This document shows, piece after piece, positions 8,072 through 16,340 of a stretch of DNA of 64,000 bases. Position numbers and translations under genes: made by a program. Numbering within the stretch: position 1 is the first letter of the stretch; each line of letters opens with the position of its first letter. Origin of the DNA: Williamsia deligens. Lineage in GTDB: Bacteria > Actinomycetota > Actinomycetes > Mycobacteriales > Mycobacteriaceae. The notes below the pieces were generated by a model that did not search any database, was not told the DNA's origin, and was given only the letters and a program-made list of their open reading frames with translations. Location of the stretch: assembly GCF_024171765.1 (NCBI RefSeq), contig NZ_JAMTCI010000001.1:1279137-1343136 (forward strand), written 5' to 3'.

Positions 8072-9150
8072 CGGGCACCGTCTCCGATCGGGGTCGCAGG
8101 CCTCTCCGATGGTACGGATCGCGCGAGCGCGACACCGCGCGTGAACCGGTGCAACGCCCAGGCCACCGGGATGCTCACGACGGTCGTGACGATGAGCACC
8201 CCCAGCATCGACCCGGTGAACGTGACGTAGCCGAGGAGGTCCATCGCCCACACCAGGACGACGAGGTGGACCAGGAAGAACTCGTAGGAGATCTCCCCGA
8301 ACCACACCGCGACGCGGTGACCCAGGAGGCGGTCGAGGAACGTGCCCGGCCGGGACAGCGCCAGAGCGCCCACGAGACATGACGCGACGATCGCGTAGAG
8401 GACCGACTTCACGATCGTCGCGCTCGCGGTCGTCGGGGTGATCGTGGGCTCACCGGCGGCTGCAGTCCAGCTGAGCTGGAACGCCAGGATCGCCACGAGG
8501 ACCGCCAGCACGGGGTGGACCCGGACAGCGCACTGCGCGGCGACGGCGAGTGCCATCCCGCACGCGAACCAGATGACGAACGCCGGCGGCCACAGACGTG
8601 CGGTCGGGTCGGTGAGCGTGCCGTCGGCGGTGAGCAGAGCCCAGACGGGGCTGACCGCAGCCACCACGACGATCGCGGCCAGGGCTGCCCACGGACGCCA
8701 TCGCCCACGGCACACGACGGCCGTGATGATCCAGGCGATGACGGGGAGCGCGACGTAGAACGCGGCCTCCACGGCAAGGCTCCACATCTGCGTCAGGCCG
8801 GTGTGCAGGTGGCCGAAGCCGTAGATCTGGGTGAGTGTCATCGACCGCAGGAACCCGGACCAGTCGTGGGCGAGCGTCGCGTCCTGGGTCCGCCACACCG
8901 AGAACAGCGCGTACGTCACGGTCACCGTCACCCAGTAGGCCGGCAGGATGCGCCGCGCGCGGTGCAGAGCGTAGCGGCGGACCGAGGGACCGGGTGTCCC
9001 CTGCGCCAGAGACCGGACCCACGGCCGGAACAGCAGGTAGCCCGAGAGCACGAAGAAGATGGCGACGCCGACCTCGAGTCGCGCGGCCATGCGGCCGAGG
9101 AGATCGTCGGTGTACCCGCCCGTCCAGAACGCCGCGTGCGTCGCACACAC
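8068..9150 (-). CDS. Acyltransferase 3 family membrane protein (OafA-like), true start probably further upstream
   Basis: Integral-membrane O-acyltransferase with about ten helices and the conserved GVAIFFVLSGYLLFRPW and RARRILPAYW segments. Such enzymes acylate cell-surface sugars or peptidoglycan. The only standard start is GTG 9150, giving 360 aa, but this cuts off the family's first helix. The bases between 9150 and 9228 encode an in-frame LTGLRAVAALSVCATHA, the conserved beginning of the family. Translation may begin at a rare codon, for example CTG 9228 overlapping the murF stop. Gene order murF, acyltransferase and the coiled-coil protein, with overlapping ends, indicates one operon. 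Confidence 0.85.
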   Translation of the reverse strand: MCATHAAFWTGGYTDDLLGRMAARLEVGVAIFFVLSGYLLFRPWVRSLAQGTPGPSVRRYALHRARRILPAYWVTVTVTYALFSVWRTQDATLAHDWSGFLRSMTLTQIYGFGHLHTGLTQMWSLAVEAAFYVALPVIAWIITAVVCRGRWRPWAALAAIVVVAAVSPVWALLTADGTLTDPTARLWPPAFVIWFACGMALAVAAQCAVRVHPVLAVLVAILAFQLSWTAAAGEPTITPTTASATIVKSVLYAIVASCLVGALALSRPGTFLDRLLGHRVAVWFGEISYEFFLVHLVVLVWAMDLLGYVTFTGSMLGVLIVTTVVSIPVAWALHRFTRGVALARSVPSERPATPIGDGAR

Positions 9151-9224
9151 CGATAACGCCGCGACGGCGCGCAGTCCGGTCAGTGAGTCCCGGCGTCCCC
9201 CGATCGGGGTGTCCTCGGCGATGA

Positions 9225-10559
9225 TCAGCGAGACGCGGGCGCGGCCATGAGGGCGGCGGCGACGCGTTCGAGCGCGGCCACGCGCGACCCCTTCACGAGC
9301 ACCGCGTCCCCCGCCTCGAGGTCGGCGACGGCCGCGACGGCCGTGTCGATGTCGGGGACATGCCGCGCGCCCGATCCGTAGTCGGGGGCATCGACGGCGA
9401 TGAGGTCGACGCCCAGGTCGCGGGCATGGGCGGTGATGGCCCGGTGCTCGGCCGGCGCGGTGTCACCGATCTCGGCCATGATCCCGACGACGGCGACCTT
9501 GCGGCCGGCCGTGAGCCCGACGAGGGCGTCGAGAGCGGCTCGCATCGACGTCGGGTTGGCGTTGTAGGCGTCGTTGAGGACGGCCACACCGTCCACCGTG
9601 CGCGTCAGCTCCATCCGCAGACCGGAGATGGCCGCACCCGAGAGGCCCTCGGCAATCTGCTCGACCTCGAGACCCAGCCCGCCCGCGACAGACGCCGCCG
9701 CCAGGGCGTTGTGCACGTTGTGCCGACCCCGCGCGGCCATGGACACCTCGATCGACCCCCACGGCGATCGCAGCATGAAGGTGGGTCGCAGTTCGTCGTC
9801 GACGCGGATGTCCTCGGCGTACACGTCGGCCGTCGTCGACATCCCGTAGGCGATGACGTCGGCCGTCGTCCGCGCCGCCATGGCGATCACGGCGTCCTGA
9901 TCGACGTTGAGCACCGCGAGGCCGTCGTCGGGCAGAGACGCGATGAGCTCGCCCTTGGCCTGCGCGATGGCCCCGATGTCACCGAACAGTTCGAGGTGCA
10001 CCCCGTCGACGCGGGTGACGACACCCACGGTCGGGTGCGCGATGTCACACAGGGTCGCGATGTGCCCGACGCCCCGCGCACCCATCTCGACGACGATCGC
10101 CTCGGTGTCGTCGGGAGCGGCGAGAAGCGTCAGCGGGAGCCCGAGCTCGTTGTTGAACGACCGCTCGTTGGCGTGGGTTCGCACCGCCACCGACAACACA
10201 CGGGCGAGCATGTCCTTCGTCGATGTCTTGCCGACTGACCCGGTGACACCGACGACGGGTCCGGTGATCCGCGTGCGGGCGGCCTCACCAAGGGCGGCGA
10301 GCGCCCGGGCGGTGTCGTCCACCTGCACCGAGGTGACGCCGGAGTCGGCGAGTGGCGGACGGGCGGTCAGGTAGGCGGACGCACCGGCCGACAGCGCCTG
10401 GGGGATGAAGTCATGACCGTCCCGCTCGGCGACGACGGGCACGAAGAGCTGGCCCGGGCCGATCGTGCGGGAGTCGATCCCGGCGCCGTCGAGCTGGACA
10501 TCGGCGCCGGAGAGACTCCCGCCGGTGGCGGACGCGATCTCGCTGGCTGTGAAACGCAC
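9225..10559 (-). CDS. murF: UDP-N-acetylmuramoyl-tripeptide--D-alanyl-D-alanine ligase
   Basis: MurF, 444 aa, adds the D-Ala-D-Ala dipeptide to the UDP-MurNAc-tripeptide in the cytosol. Visible features are the N-terminal uridine-binding domain, ATP loop GVTGSVGKTSTKD near residues 104-116, ERSFNNELGLPLTLL, the carbamylated-lysine/Mg region (VVEMGARG), HNALAAA and LNDAYNANPTSM. The gene is not in a dcw cluster: no murE, mraY or murD is near. It faces a D-Ala-D-Ala ligase gene across an 83-bp promoter region and leads an operon with an acyltransferase. It may be a second MurF; a genome-wide check is needed to say. Confidence 0.93.
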   Translation of the reverse strand: MRFTASEIASATGGSLSGADVQLDGAGIDSRTIGPGQLFVPVVAERDGHDFIPQALSAGASAYLTARPPLADSGVTSVQVDDTARALAALGEAARTRITGPVVGVTGSVGKTSTKDMLARVLSVAVRTHANERSFNNELGLPLTLLAAPDDTEAIVVEMGARGVGHIATLCDIAHPTVGVVTRVDGVHLELFGDIGAIAQAKGELIASLPDDGLAVLNVDQDAVIAMAARTTADVIAYGMSTTADVYAEDIRVDDELRPTFMLRSPWGSIEVSMAARGRHNVHNALAAASVAGGLGLEVEQIAEGLSGAAISGLRMELTRTVDGVAVLNDAYNANPTSMRAALDALVGLTAGRKVAVVGIMAEIGDTAPAEHRAITAHARDLGVDLIAVDAPDYGSGARHVPDIDTAVAAVADLEAGDAVLVKGSRVAALERVAAALMAAPASR

Positions 10560-10629
10560 CCGTCGAATTTACTCCGACGGGGACGGCGGACAGTTCCCCC
10601 ACGTCGCGCGGGTGTCCGGATCGTGACCG

Positions 10630-10635
10630 TAGGGT
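10630..10635 (+). promoter_or_regulatory. -10 element of leaderless ddl
   Basis: TAGGGT lies 7 nt before the ATG at 10643, without any Shine-Dalgarno sequence. The 83-bp murF-ddl gap (10560-10642) must hold both divergent promoters. Confidence 0.55.
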
Positions 10636-10642
10636 GTGGCGC

Positions 10643-11761
10643 ATGGTCCAGCCGGCGGATTTCGACGTGCCCCCCGAGCGGGTACGTCTGGTCGTTCTCT
10701 ATGGCGGCCGGTCGGCCGAACACGACATCTCCTGCATCACCGCCGCGCACGTGATGGCGGCCGCGGACCGCAGCCGGTACGAGATCGTGCCCGTCGGCAT
10801 CACCCGTTCCGGCGAGTGGATCCGCAACGACAAGGCCGTCGCCGCCCTCGAGGAGGGCCGCGAGCTCCCGTCGAGTCTCGCCCCCGAGGGCACGGCGGTC
10901 TCCTCGACCGAGGTCGTGCTCGGTCGAGGAGAGGTGGCCCCCGGCGACCCGATCACCCCCACCGTCGTCCTGCCGCTGCTCCATGGGCCGCACGGGGAGG
11001 ACGGGACCGTCCAGGGGATGCTGGAACTGCTCGGGGTCCCGTACGTGGGCAGCGGCGTCCTCGGGTCGTCGCTCTGCATGGACAAGGCCATGGCGAAGGT
11101 CGTTGCGGCGCAGCACCGGATCCCGCAGTGCCGGTGGCTCGAGTTTCAGGAGGGCGTGGGCACCGCCGCCGACTTCGCCGCGCGCGTCGCCGGCCAGCTC
11201 GGCTTCCCGTGTTTCGTCAAACCCGCGAATCTCGGTTCCTCCGTGGGCATCTCGAAAGCGCACGACGCCGGCGAGCTCGACGCGGCCATCGAGGTCGCTC
11301 TGCGCTACGACGACGTCCTCGTCGTCGAGGAGGGCGTGACCGGTCGCGAGATCGAGGTCGCGGTGCTCGGCAACGCGCAGCCGGAGGCGTCCCTTCCGGG
11401 TGAGGTCCTCCCCGGCGCGGAGTTCTACGACTATGCCGACAAGTACCTGAACGGGACTGCGGGCCTGTCGATCCCGGCAAAGCTGCCCGACGAGGCCGTC
11501 GCCGAGGTGCGCGAGCTGGCTGTCCGCGCTTTCACGTCGATGCGCTGCTCGGGGATGGCCCGCGTCGACTTCTTCTACGAGGAGGACGGCCGAGGCTGGC
11601 TCCTCAACGAGGTCAACACGATCCCCGGTTTCACGCCGTCCTCGATGTACCCGAAGATGTGGGAGGCCTCGGGGCTCTCCTACGCCGATCTGATCGACCG
11701 CCTCGTGGACCTCGCCTGGTTCCGGTTCGGCCGTCGGTCGACCTTCTCCACCGAGCACTGA
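10643..11761 (+). CDS. ddl: D-alanine--D-alanine ligase
   Basis: A 372-aa ATP-grasp ligase that joins two D-Ala. Motifs: LYGGRSAEHDIS near the N-terminus, LHGPHGEDGTVQG, YVGSGVLGSSLCMDK, VKPANLGSSVGISK, EGVTGREIEVAV, EFYDYADKYL in the omega loop and LLNEVNTIPGFTPSSMYPK at the metal site. The Tyr-containing omega loop argues for D-Ala-D-Ala rather than the D-lactate product of VanA-type ligases. Divergent from murF, whose product uses this dipeptide. Its TGA overlaps the corA ATG as TGATG. Start ATG 10643 fits a leaderless transcript. Confidence 0.93.
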   Translation: MVQPADFDVPPERVRLVVLYGGRSAEHDISCITAAHVMAAADRSRYEIVPVGITRSGEWIRNDKAVAALEEGRELPSSLAPEGTAVSSTEVVLGRGEVAPGDPITPTVVLPLLHGPHGEDGTVQGMLELLGVPYVGSGVLGSSLCMDKAMAKVVAAQHRIPQCRWLEFQEGVGTAADFAARVAGQLGFPCFVKPANLGSSVGISKAHDAGELDAAIEVALRYDDVLVVEEGVTGREIEVAVLGNAQPEASLPGEVLPGAEFYDYADKYLNGTAGLSIPAKLPDEAVAEVRELAVRAFTSMRCSGMARVDFFYEEDGRGWLLNEVNTIPGFTPSSMYPKMWEASGLSYADLIDRLVDLAWFRFGRRSTFSTEH

Positions 11762-12792
11762 TGACCGTGCCCGACGGTGCCATCACCGGGCAGATCTGGC
11801 GAGGCGGCAAGCCCGTCGACGGCTTCGACCTCGCGCAGATCTCGGACTGCCTCACCGAGTCCGACACCCTCGTCTGGGCGGATCTGCAGGATCCGTCGGA
11901 CGAGGTCATGGGGCGGCTGGCCGACGAACTCGATCTGAGTCCCTGGGCCGTGGAAGACGCGCTGGCCGCATCCGAGCGGACCAAGGCGACCACCTACGCC
12001 CACCACACCTTCGTGACCGTCTACGCCGTCCGATGCTCGGCTGACGCCGGCGTGCGCGCCGCCGACTCCCCCACCGGCGCCTCGCAGTCCATCGCCACCC
12101 AGCGGATCTCGGTGTTCGTCAAGCGCAACGCCTTGATCACGGTGCGACTCACCGGCGACGCCGACATCGTGGACATGGCGGAGGTGCAGCGGCGCTGGGA
12201 CGAGACCGAGGCGCACGACCGCGGTGTCGAGGCGCTGCTGCACGGACTCCTCGACGTCGTCGTCGACGGGCACTTCGAGGCAGTGCAGACGCTCGACGAT
12301 GCGATCGAGGACCTCGAGGGACTGCTGTTCGACGAGTCCGTCGCGGCCCGGACCCTGCAGCGACGCACCTATGGCGTGCGCAAGGACCTCGTCGCGCTGC
12401 GCCGGGTGGTGCTGCCGATGCGGGAGGTCGTGGCGGTCATCCAGCACCGGCGTGACGCCCTGGGCACCGGCGACCGCCTCGACGCCGAGTTCGCCGACCT
12501 CTACGACCACGTCCTGCGCGCCGCGGAGTGGACCGAGTCGCTGCGGGACATGGTGTCCACCGTGTTCGAGACGAACCTGTCGTTGCAGGACGCGCGACTG
12601 AACACCGTCATGAAGAAGCTGACGGGGTGGGCGGCGATCATCGCGGTCCCGACGGCCATCACGGGGTTCTACGGGCAGAACATCCCGTTCCCCGGGTTCG
12701 ACCACACCGTGGGATTCGTCACCAGCACGGTGTTGCTCGTGACCGCCATGGTCGTCCTGTTCACGCTGTTCAAGCGGCGCGACTGGCTCTGA
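11761..12792 (+). CDS. corA: CorA-family divalent cation transporter
   Basis: A 343-aa protein with a large cytosolic N-terminal domain, a long helical stalk (residues about 180-290) and two C-terminal transmembrane helices. The signature before the last helix reads FYGQN, where classical CorA has YGMN. YGQN variants occur in some CorA-like actinobacterial proteins, so transport of Mg2+ is likely but ion preference is uncertain. The start codon shares a base with the ddl stop, so the two are coupled. Confidence 0.9.
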   Translation: MTVPDGAITGQIWRGGKPVDGFDLAQISDCLTESDTLVWADLQDPSDEVMGRLADELDLSPWAVEDALAASERTKATTYAHHTFVTVYAVRCSADAGVRAADSPTGASQSIATQRISVFVKRNALITVRLTGDADIVDMAEVQRRWDETEAHDRGVEALLHGLLDVVVDGHFEAVQTLDDAIEDLEGLLFDESVAARTLQRRTYGVRKDLVALRRVVLPMREVVAVIQHRRDALGTGDRLDAEFADLYDHVLRAAEWTESLRDMVSTVFETNLSLQDARLNTVMKKLTGWAAIIAVPTAITGFYGQNIPFPGFDHTVGFVTSTVLLVTAMVVLFTLFKRRDWL

Positions 12793-12855
12793 GCGTCCGA
12801 TGTGTCGGGCCCCGCGCCCCGACCTCGTCGCCGACCAGCGTTTACCGTGGTCGGT

Positions 12856-14019
12856 ATGCGCATCCTGGTGACCGGAGCCAGCGGCTATGTCGGGTCACGA
12901 CTGGTCACCGGCCTGCTCGACGCTGGACACGAGGTGATCGCGGCCTCCCGTAAGCCCGACGGCCTCGCCACCTACGGCTGGTACGACGACGTCATCCCAG
13001 TGGCGCTCGACGCGTCCGACCGCACGGCGGCCGCCACGGCCTTCGGGGCGGTGGGCCCGGTGGACGTCGTCTACTACCTCGTCCACGGCATCGGACAGCC
13101 CGGATTCCGGGAGAAGGACAACGCCGCGGCCCGCAACGTCGCCGAGGCCGCCCGCGACAACGGTGTGTCGCGGATCGTCTACCTCGGCGGCTTCGTCCCG
13201 CAGGCGGAGAAGCTGTCCGAACACCTGGTCAGCCGCGCTGAGGTCGCCGACAACCTGCAGGTCCCCGGTGGGCCTGAGCTCGTGTGGCTGCGATCGGCCG
13301 TGGTCCTCGGCGCCGGGTCCACGTCCTTCGAGCTGATCCGCTACCTGGCCGACCGACTCCCGGTCATCCCGCTGCCGGCATGGGCCGACAACCGGATGGA
13401 CCCGGTGTCGATCCGCGACATCGTGCACTACCTCGTCGCCGCGGCCGACTCCTCGACCCTCCCGGCCGGCGCGTACGACGTCGCCGGCGCGGACACCTCG
13501 AGCTACCGCGAGGTGCTGACGACGTACCTGTCGGTCGCCCACCGTCGCCGGATCCCGCTGCCGCTGCGGGGCTTCGGGACGGGACTCGCGTCGAAGGTCA
13601 GTGGATTGCTGGTCCCCGTGCCGACCGGCCTGACCGGGGACCTCGTGGCCTCGCTCGACTACCCGATGTACGCCTCGGAGAACCGGATCCACTCGCTGGT
13701 CCCCGACCCGCCCGGCGGTCTGCTGACCGTCCGCGACGCGATCGGACGTGCGCTCTCCGGTGGCGACGACCCTCGCCCGGTGAACCGCCTCGAGGATCCC
13801 CACCACCTCGCCGACTCCGACCCCGACTGGGCCGGCGGCGACGTCGCGCACATCCGCAAGCTCGGGTCGGCGGCGGTCTCGGCTGACGGGTGGGATCAGT
13901 TCGAGCGCCTCGGTGCCGCCCTGGTGCTCTCCTACGGTCCGGCGGCCGGGGCGGTCCGGATCGGGTGGGATCTCGCCGCGTCGACGGTTGCCCGCGTCAG
14001 CAACCACCTGGGACGGTGA
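12856..14019 (+). CDS. NAD(P)-binding Rossmann protein (atypical SDR / YbjT-like)
   Basis: A 387-aa protein with an N-terminal Rossmann motif VTGASGYVGSRL (residues 5-16), followed by VYYLVHGIG and RIVYLGGF, characteristic of NAD(P)H-binding, YbjT-like extended SDRs. The C-terminal 80 residues are a separate tail. Substrate unknown; relatives are linked to quinone or redox chemistry. TACCGT at 12843-12848 lies 7 nt before ATG 12856, again a leaderless pattern. The CPBP protease gene begins 4 nt after its stop, so the two form an operon. Confidence 0.82.
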   Translation: MRILVTGASGYVGSRLVTGLLDAGHEVIAASRKPDGLATYGWYDDVIPVALDASDRTAAATAFGAVGPVDVVYYLVHGIGQPGFREKDNAAARNVAEAARDNGVSRIVYLGGFVPQAEKLSEHLVSRAEVADNLQVPGGPELVWLRSAVVLGAGSTSFELIRYLADRLPVIPLPAWADNRMDPVSIRDIVHYLVAAADSSTLPAGAYDVAGADTSSYREVLTTYLSVAHRRRIPLPLRGFGTGLASKVSGLLVPVPTGLTGDLVASLDYPMYASENRIHSLVPDPPGGLLTVRDAIGRALSGGDDPRPVNRLEDPHHLADSDPDWAGGDVAHIRKLGSAAVSADGWDQFERLGAALVLSYGPAAGAVRIGWDLAASTVARVSNHLGR

Positions 14020-14023
14020 CCCC

Positions 14024-14737
14024 GTGACGACACTCGTGAGCGAGGGCTGGGACCAACTGCGTGGCGCCGTCCTGCACAAGGAGCCCGCACATCCCGCCGA
14101 ACCGCCCCGCACCATCAAGCGCCGACGCGTCGTCGTGGTGGTCTTCCTCGTCATCGGCGCCGTGTTCCTCGGGCTGTCGTTGTCGACCAAGCCGGGCGAC
14201 GCGATCTTCTACGTCTACACACTCGCCCTGGCCGGGGTGTGGTGCGTCGGGGCCGCGCTGTCCCGTCCGCTGCACCTGGGCCGGGTGACGTGGCGCGGGC
14301 ACAGGCGCCGCCCGATCCTCACCGGCATCGGTGTGGGGCTCGGACTGGGTGCGGTGTTCGTCGTCGGCGGTCTCGTCGTGCGCACGATCCCCCCGCTGAA
14401 GGACCTCGTCACCTCGGTGTTCGAGCACGCCACCGCAGGCAACCTGGCGCTCGTCCTGGTGATCGCCCTCGTCAACGGCATCGCCGAGGAGCTCTTCTTC
14501 CGCGGCGCGCTGTACTCGGCGCTCGGTCGGCACTACCCGGTGGTCTTCTCGACACTCATCTACATCGTCGTGACGATGGCCAGCGGGAACCCGATGCTCG
14601 GCTTCGCCGCGATCTTCCTGGGCTTCGTCGCCGCGGTGGAACGTCGAGCGACCGAAGGCGTGCTCGCCCCGATCCTCACCCACGTCGCGTGGACCTCGGT
14701 GATCTTCCTGGCGCTGCCGCCGCTCTTCGGCGTCTGA
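14024..14737 (+). CDS. CPBP family intramembrane metalloprotease (Abi/CAAX-like)
   Basis: A 237-aa integral membrane protein with about seven helices. The metalloprotease motif EELFFRG gives Glu155, Glu156 and Arg160. A later THVAWTS supplies a zinc-ligand histidine, and a second conserved GFAAI helix lies between. Prokaryotic members process membrane peptides or bacteriocin-related proteins; no substrate is suggested here. GTG start 4 nt after the preceding stop implies co-transcription. Convergent with the methyltransferase, 2 bp apart. Confidence 0.85.
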   Translation: MTTLVSEGWDQLRGAVLHKEPAHPAEPPRTIKRRRVVVVVFLVIGAVFLGLSLSTKPGDAIFYVYTLALAGVWCVGAALSRPLHLGRVTWRGHRRRPILTGIGVGLGLGAVFVVGGLVVRTIPPLKDLVTSVFEHATAGNLALVLVIALVNGIAEELFFRGALYSALGRHYPVVFSTLIYIVVTMASGNPMLGFAAIFLGFVAAVERRATEGVLAPILTHVAWTSVIFLALPPLFGV

Positions 14738-14739
14738 GT

Positions 14740-15345
14740 TCAGGGCTTGCGCCACACGATGGCGTAGCGCCACATGGGGAGTCGACGCCACCGGCTGCCG
14801 GGCAGCATTTCCTCCGCGGCCGTGCGCATCTCGCGGTAGGTGTGCGACTGCCGCCAGATCTTCGGTGCCGTGTGCTCCCAGAAGCCGTGGCGCGCGGACA
14901 GGATGCGGTGCTGCAGTTGGCCGACGAGATGGATTGCCACGTCGCCGAGCGTCGACGTCCTCGCGAGCCCCACGACCACCATCACGCCCCCAGGCGCGGT
15001 GAGACCGGCGAGTCGTCGCAGGGCGGTCGCCGGATCGCCGAGATGGTGCAGTGTCGCCACCGAAGCGACGACGTCGAAGGACTCCGGCGCGAAAGGGTGC
15101 GTCATCACGTCGCCGTGGACCCATGTGACCGACGACGATTCGCGACGGGCCGAGGTGAGGACCTCCGCGTCGGCGTCGATCCCCGTCACCGACCCGACGA
15201 CCGTCGCGAGATCCGCGGCGAGCAAACCGTCTCCGGTGCCGACGTCCAGCGCGGTCCGGGCGCCGTCGGGAACCGCGTCGAGAACGACACGGTGGTAGTG
15301 AATGTTGTGGTTCCACCGGCCGTCGATGGGCCCCCGGCCGCTCAT
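14740..15345 (-). CDS. Class I SAM-dependent methyltransferase
   Basis: A 201-aa methyltransferase with motif I DVGTGDG, an acidic residue after strand 2 (GIDAD), HGDVMTHPF at motif II and VASVATLHHLGD. The N-terminal NHNIHYHRVVL segment is typical of a small actinobacterial subgroup. Substrate unknown. No strong Shine-Dalgarno sequence is seen before ATG 15345. It lies downstream of tRNA-Ser(TGA) on the same strand. Confidence 0.85.
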   Translation of the reverse strand: MSGRGPIDGRWNHNIHYHRVVLDAVPDGARTALDVGTGDGLLAADLATVVGSVTGIDADAEVLTSARRESSSVTWVHGDVMTHPFAPESFDVVASVATLHHLGDPATALRRLAGLTAPGGVMVVVGLARTSTLGDVAIHLVGQLQHRILSARHGFWEHTAPKIWRQSHTYREMRTAAEEMLPGSRWRRLPMWRYAIVWRKP

Positions 15346-15457
15346 CGCGCCGACCGTACCGTCGACTGTCCGGGAACCGCATCCTGAGATGCACTCGCGG
15401 GCGATGTGACCGCGGCGACCGCTGTGGGTGCGGATGTCGGACGGTTCGCGCGAATCC

Positions 15458-15545
15458 TGGCGGAAGTGGAGGGATTTGAACCCCCGGTGGTTTCACCCAC
15501 GCTCGCTTTCAAGGCGAGTGCATTCGGCCGCTCTGCCACACTTCC
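15458..15545 (-). tRNA. tRNA-Ser (anticodon TGA)
   Basis: Class II tRNA with a long variable arm. Acceptor GGAAGTG (15545-15539) pairs with CACTTCC (15468-15462), discriminator G, and CCA is encoded (15460-15458). The anticodon stem CTCGC/GCGAG closes the loop CTTGAAA, giving TGA, which decodes UCA/UCG serine codons. T-arm GGTTCAAATCC. Confidence 0.97.
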
Positions 15546-15590
15546 CTCGCCGGTCAGGGTAACGCAGCAGATCCGACGCGGACGTGGTGC

Positions 15591-16133
15591 CTACAGCCCG
15601 TCCCGAACGTCCTCGAAGAACGTCTCGATGTCGCCCAGGTTGCCCGGGCTGCGCTCGAGTGGACCGAGGAGATGCCGGCGGACCCGCGCCGCGTGACCCG
15701 CCGCGGCCCGTCGGAGGTGCTCCCGTCCGGCCGGGGTGATGCGCACCAATCGGTTGCGGGCGTCATTCGTGTCGGGGACACGCTCCACGTCGCCGAGTTC
15801 GACGAGGCGCGACACCTGCCGCGAGATGGTGCTGCGCGACGCGAGCGCCCCGCCGGCGAGATCGGTCATCCGCAGCATCGGGTGGTCGGCGAGGACCTCG
15901 AGCACCATGTACTCACCCAGTCCGAGATCGCTGTCGCGGACGAGTTCCCGGTCGAGGTGGGTGAGCAGTGCCTGCGTCCCCTCGACGAAGCTGCGCCACG
16001 CCCGCTGCTCGTCCGGACCGAGTTCCGCGTCGTCATGCCGATCACCGACCGACCTCAGCGGCGAACCCGGGTGGGCCGGACTGTCCGGGTAGTCGTCCGG
16101 TTCCGGCTGCATGTCCTCGCCAGTGCTGAACAT
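15591..16133 (-). CDS. MarR family transcriptional regulator
   Basis: A 180-aa winged-helix protein. The DNA-binding part runs from about residue 70 to 145: LGEYMVLEVLADHP, MTDLAGGALASRSTISRQVSRLVELGDVER and the wing NDARNRLVRITPAG. The N-terminal 40 residues are acidic and variable, and a second ATG at 16112 is possible. It lies divergently to the quinone oxidoreductase gene across a 207-bp gap carrying a long inverted repeat, so it may regulate that gene and itself. Confidence 0.87.
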   Translation of the reverse strand: MFSTGEDMQPEPDDYPDSPAHPGSPLRSVGDRHDDAELGPDEQRAWRSFVEGTQALLTHLDRELVRDSDLGLGEYMVLEVLADHPMLRMTDLAGGALASRSTISRQVSRLVELGDVERVPDTNDARNRLVRITPAGREHLRRAAAGHAARVRRHLLGPLERSPGNLGDIETFFEDVRDGL

Positions 16134-16185
16134 CGCCCCCCGGATTCGTGTCGCGGCGAATTCCGGGCACGAAGGAACGGAAGGC

Positions 16186-16234
16186 GCCTTTTCTCGGCTG
16201 GTCCCGACACTAATTCGCGGTACCGAGAAAAGGC
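16186..16234. repeat. 12-bp inverted repeat with 25-nt loop between MarR and quinone oxidoreductase genes
   Basis: GCCTTTTCTCGG (16186-16197) and CCGAGAAAAGGC (16223-16234) are perfect complements. The arms are AT-richer than the neighbourhood. It is too far from both stop codons to be a terminator. It may be a regulatory element for the divergent genes or a relic of a small dispersed palindromic repeat. Confidence 0.6.
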
Positions 16235-16340
16235 AGTCGGTCGATCGCGCGACTTGTCGACGGAAATCACCAGATCCATCGCACGCGTGCTTTGTGTTGT
16301 GGGGAGGGAATGGGTTCGCCGCCGGCCGGTTGCACTGGGA

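Noticed and set aside
10643-11761. VanA-type D-Ala-D-Lac ligase
   Set aside because: The omega loop has the Tyr-containing EFYDYADKYL of D-Ala-D-Ala ligases, and no VanH or VanX-like gene is near.
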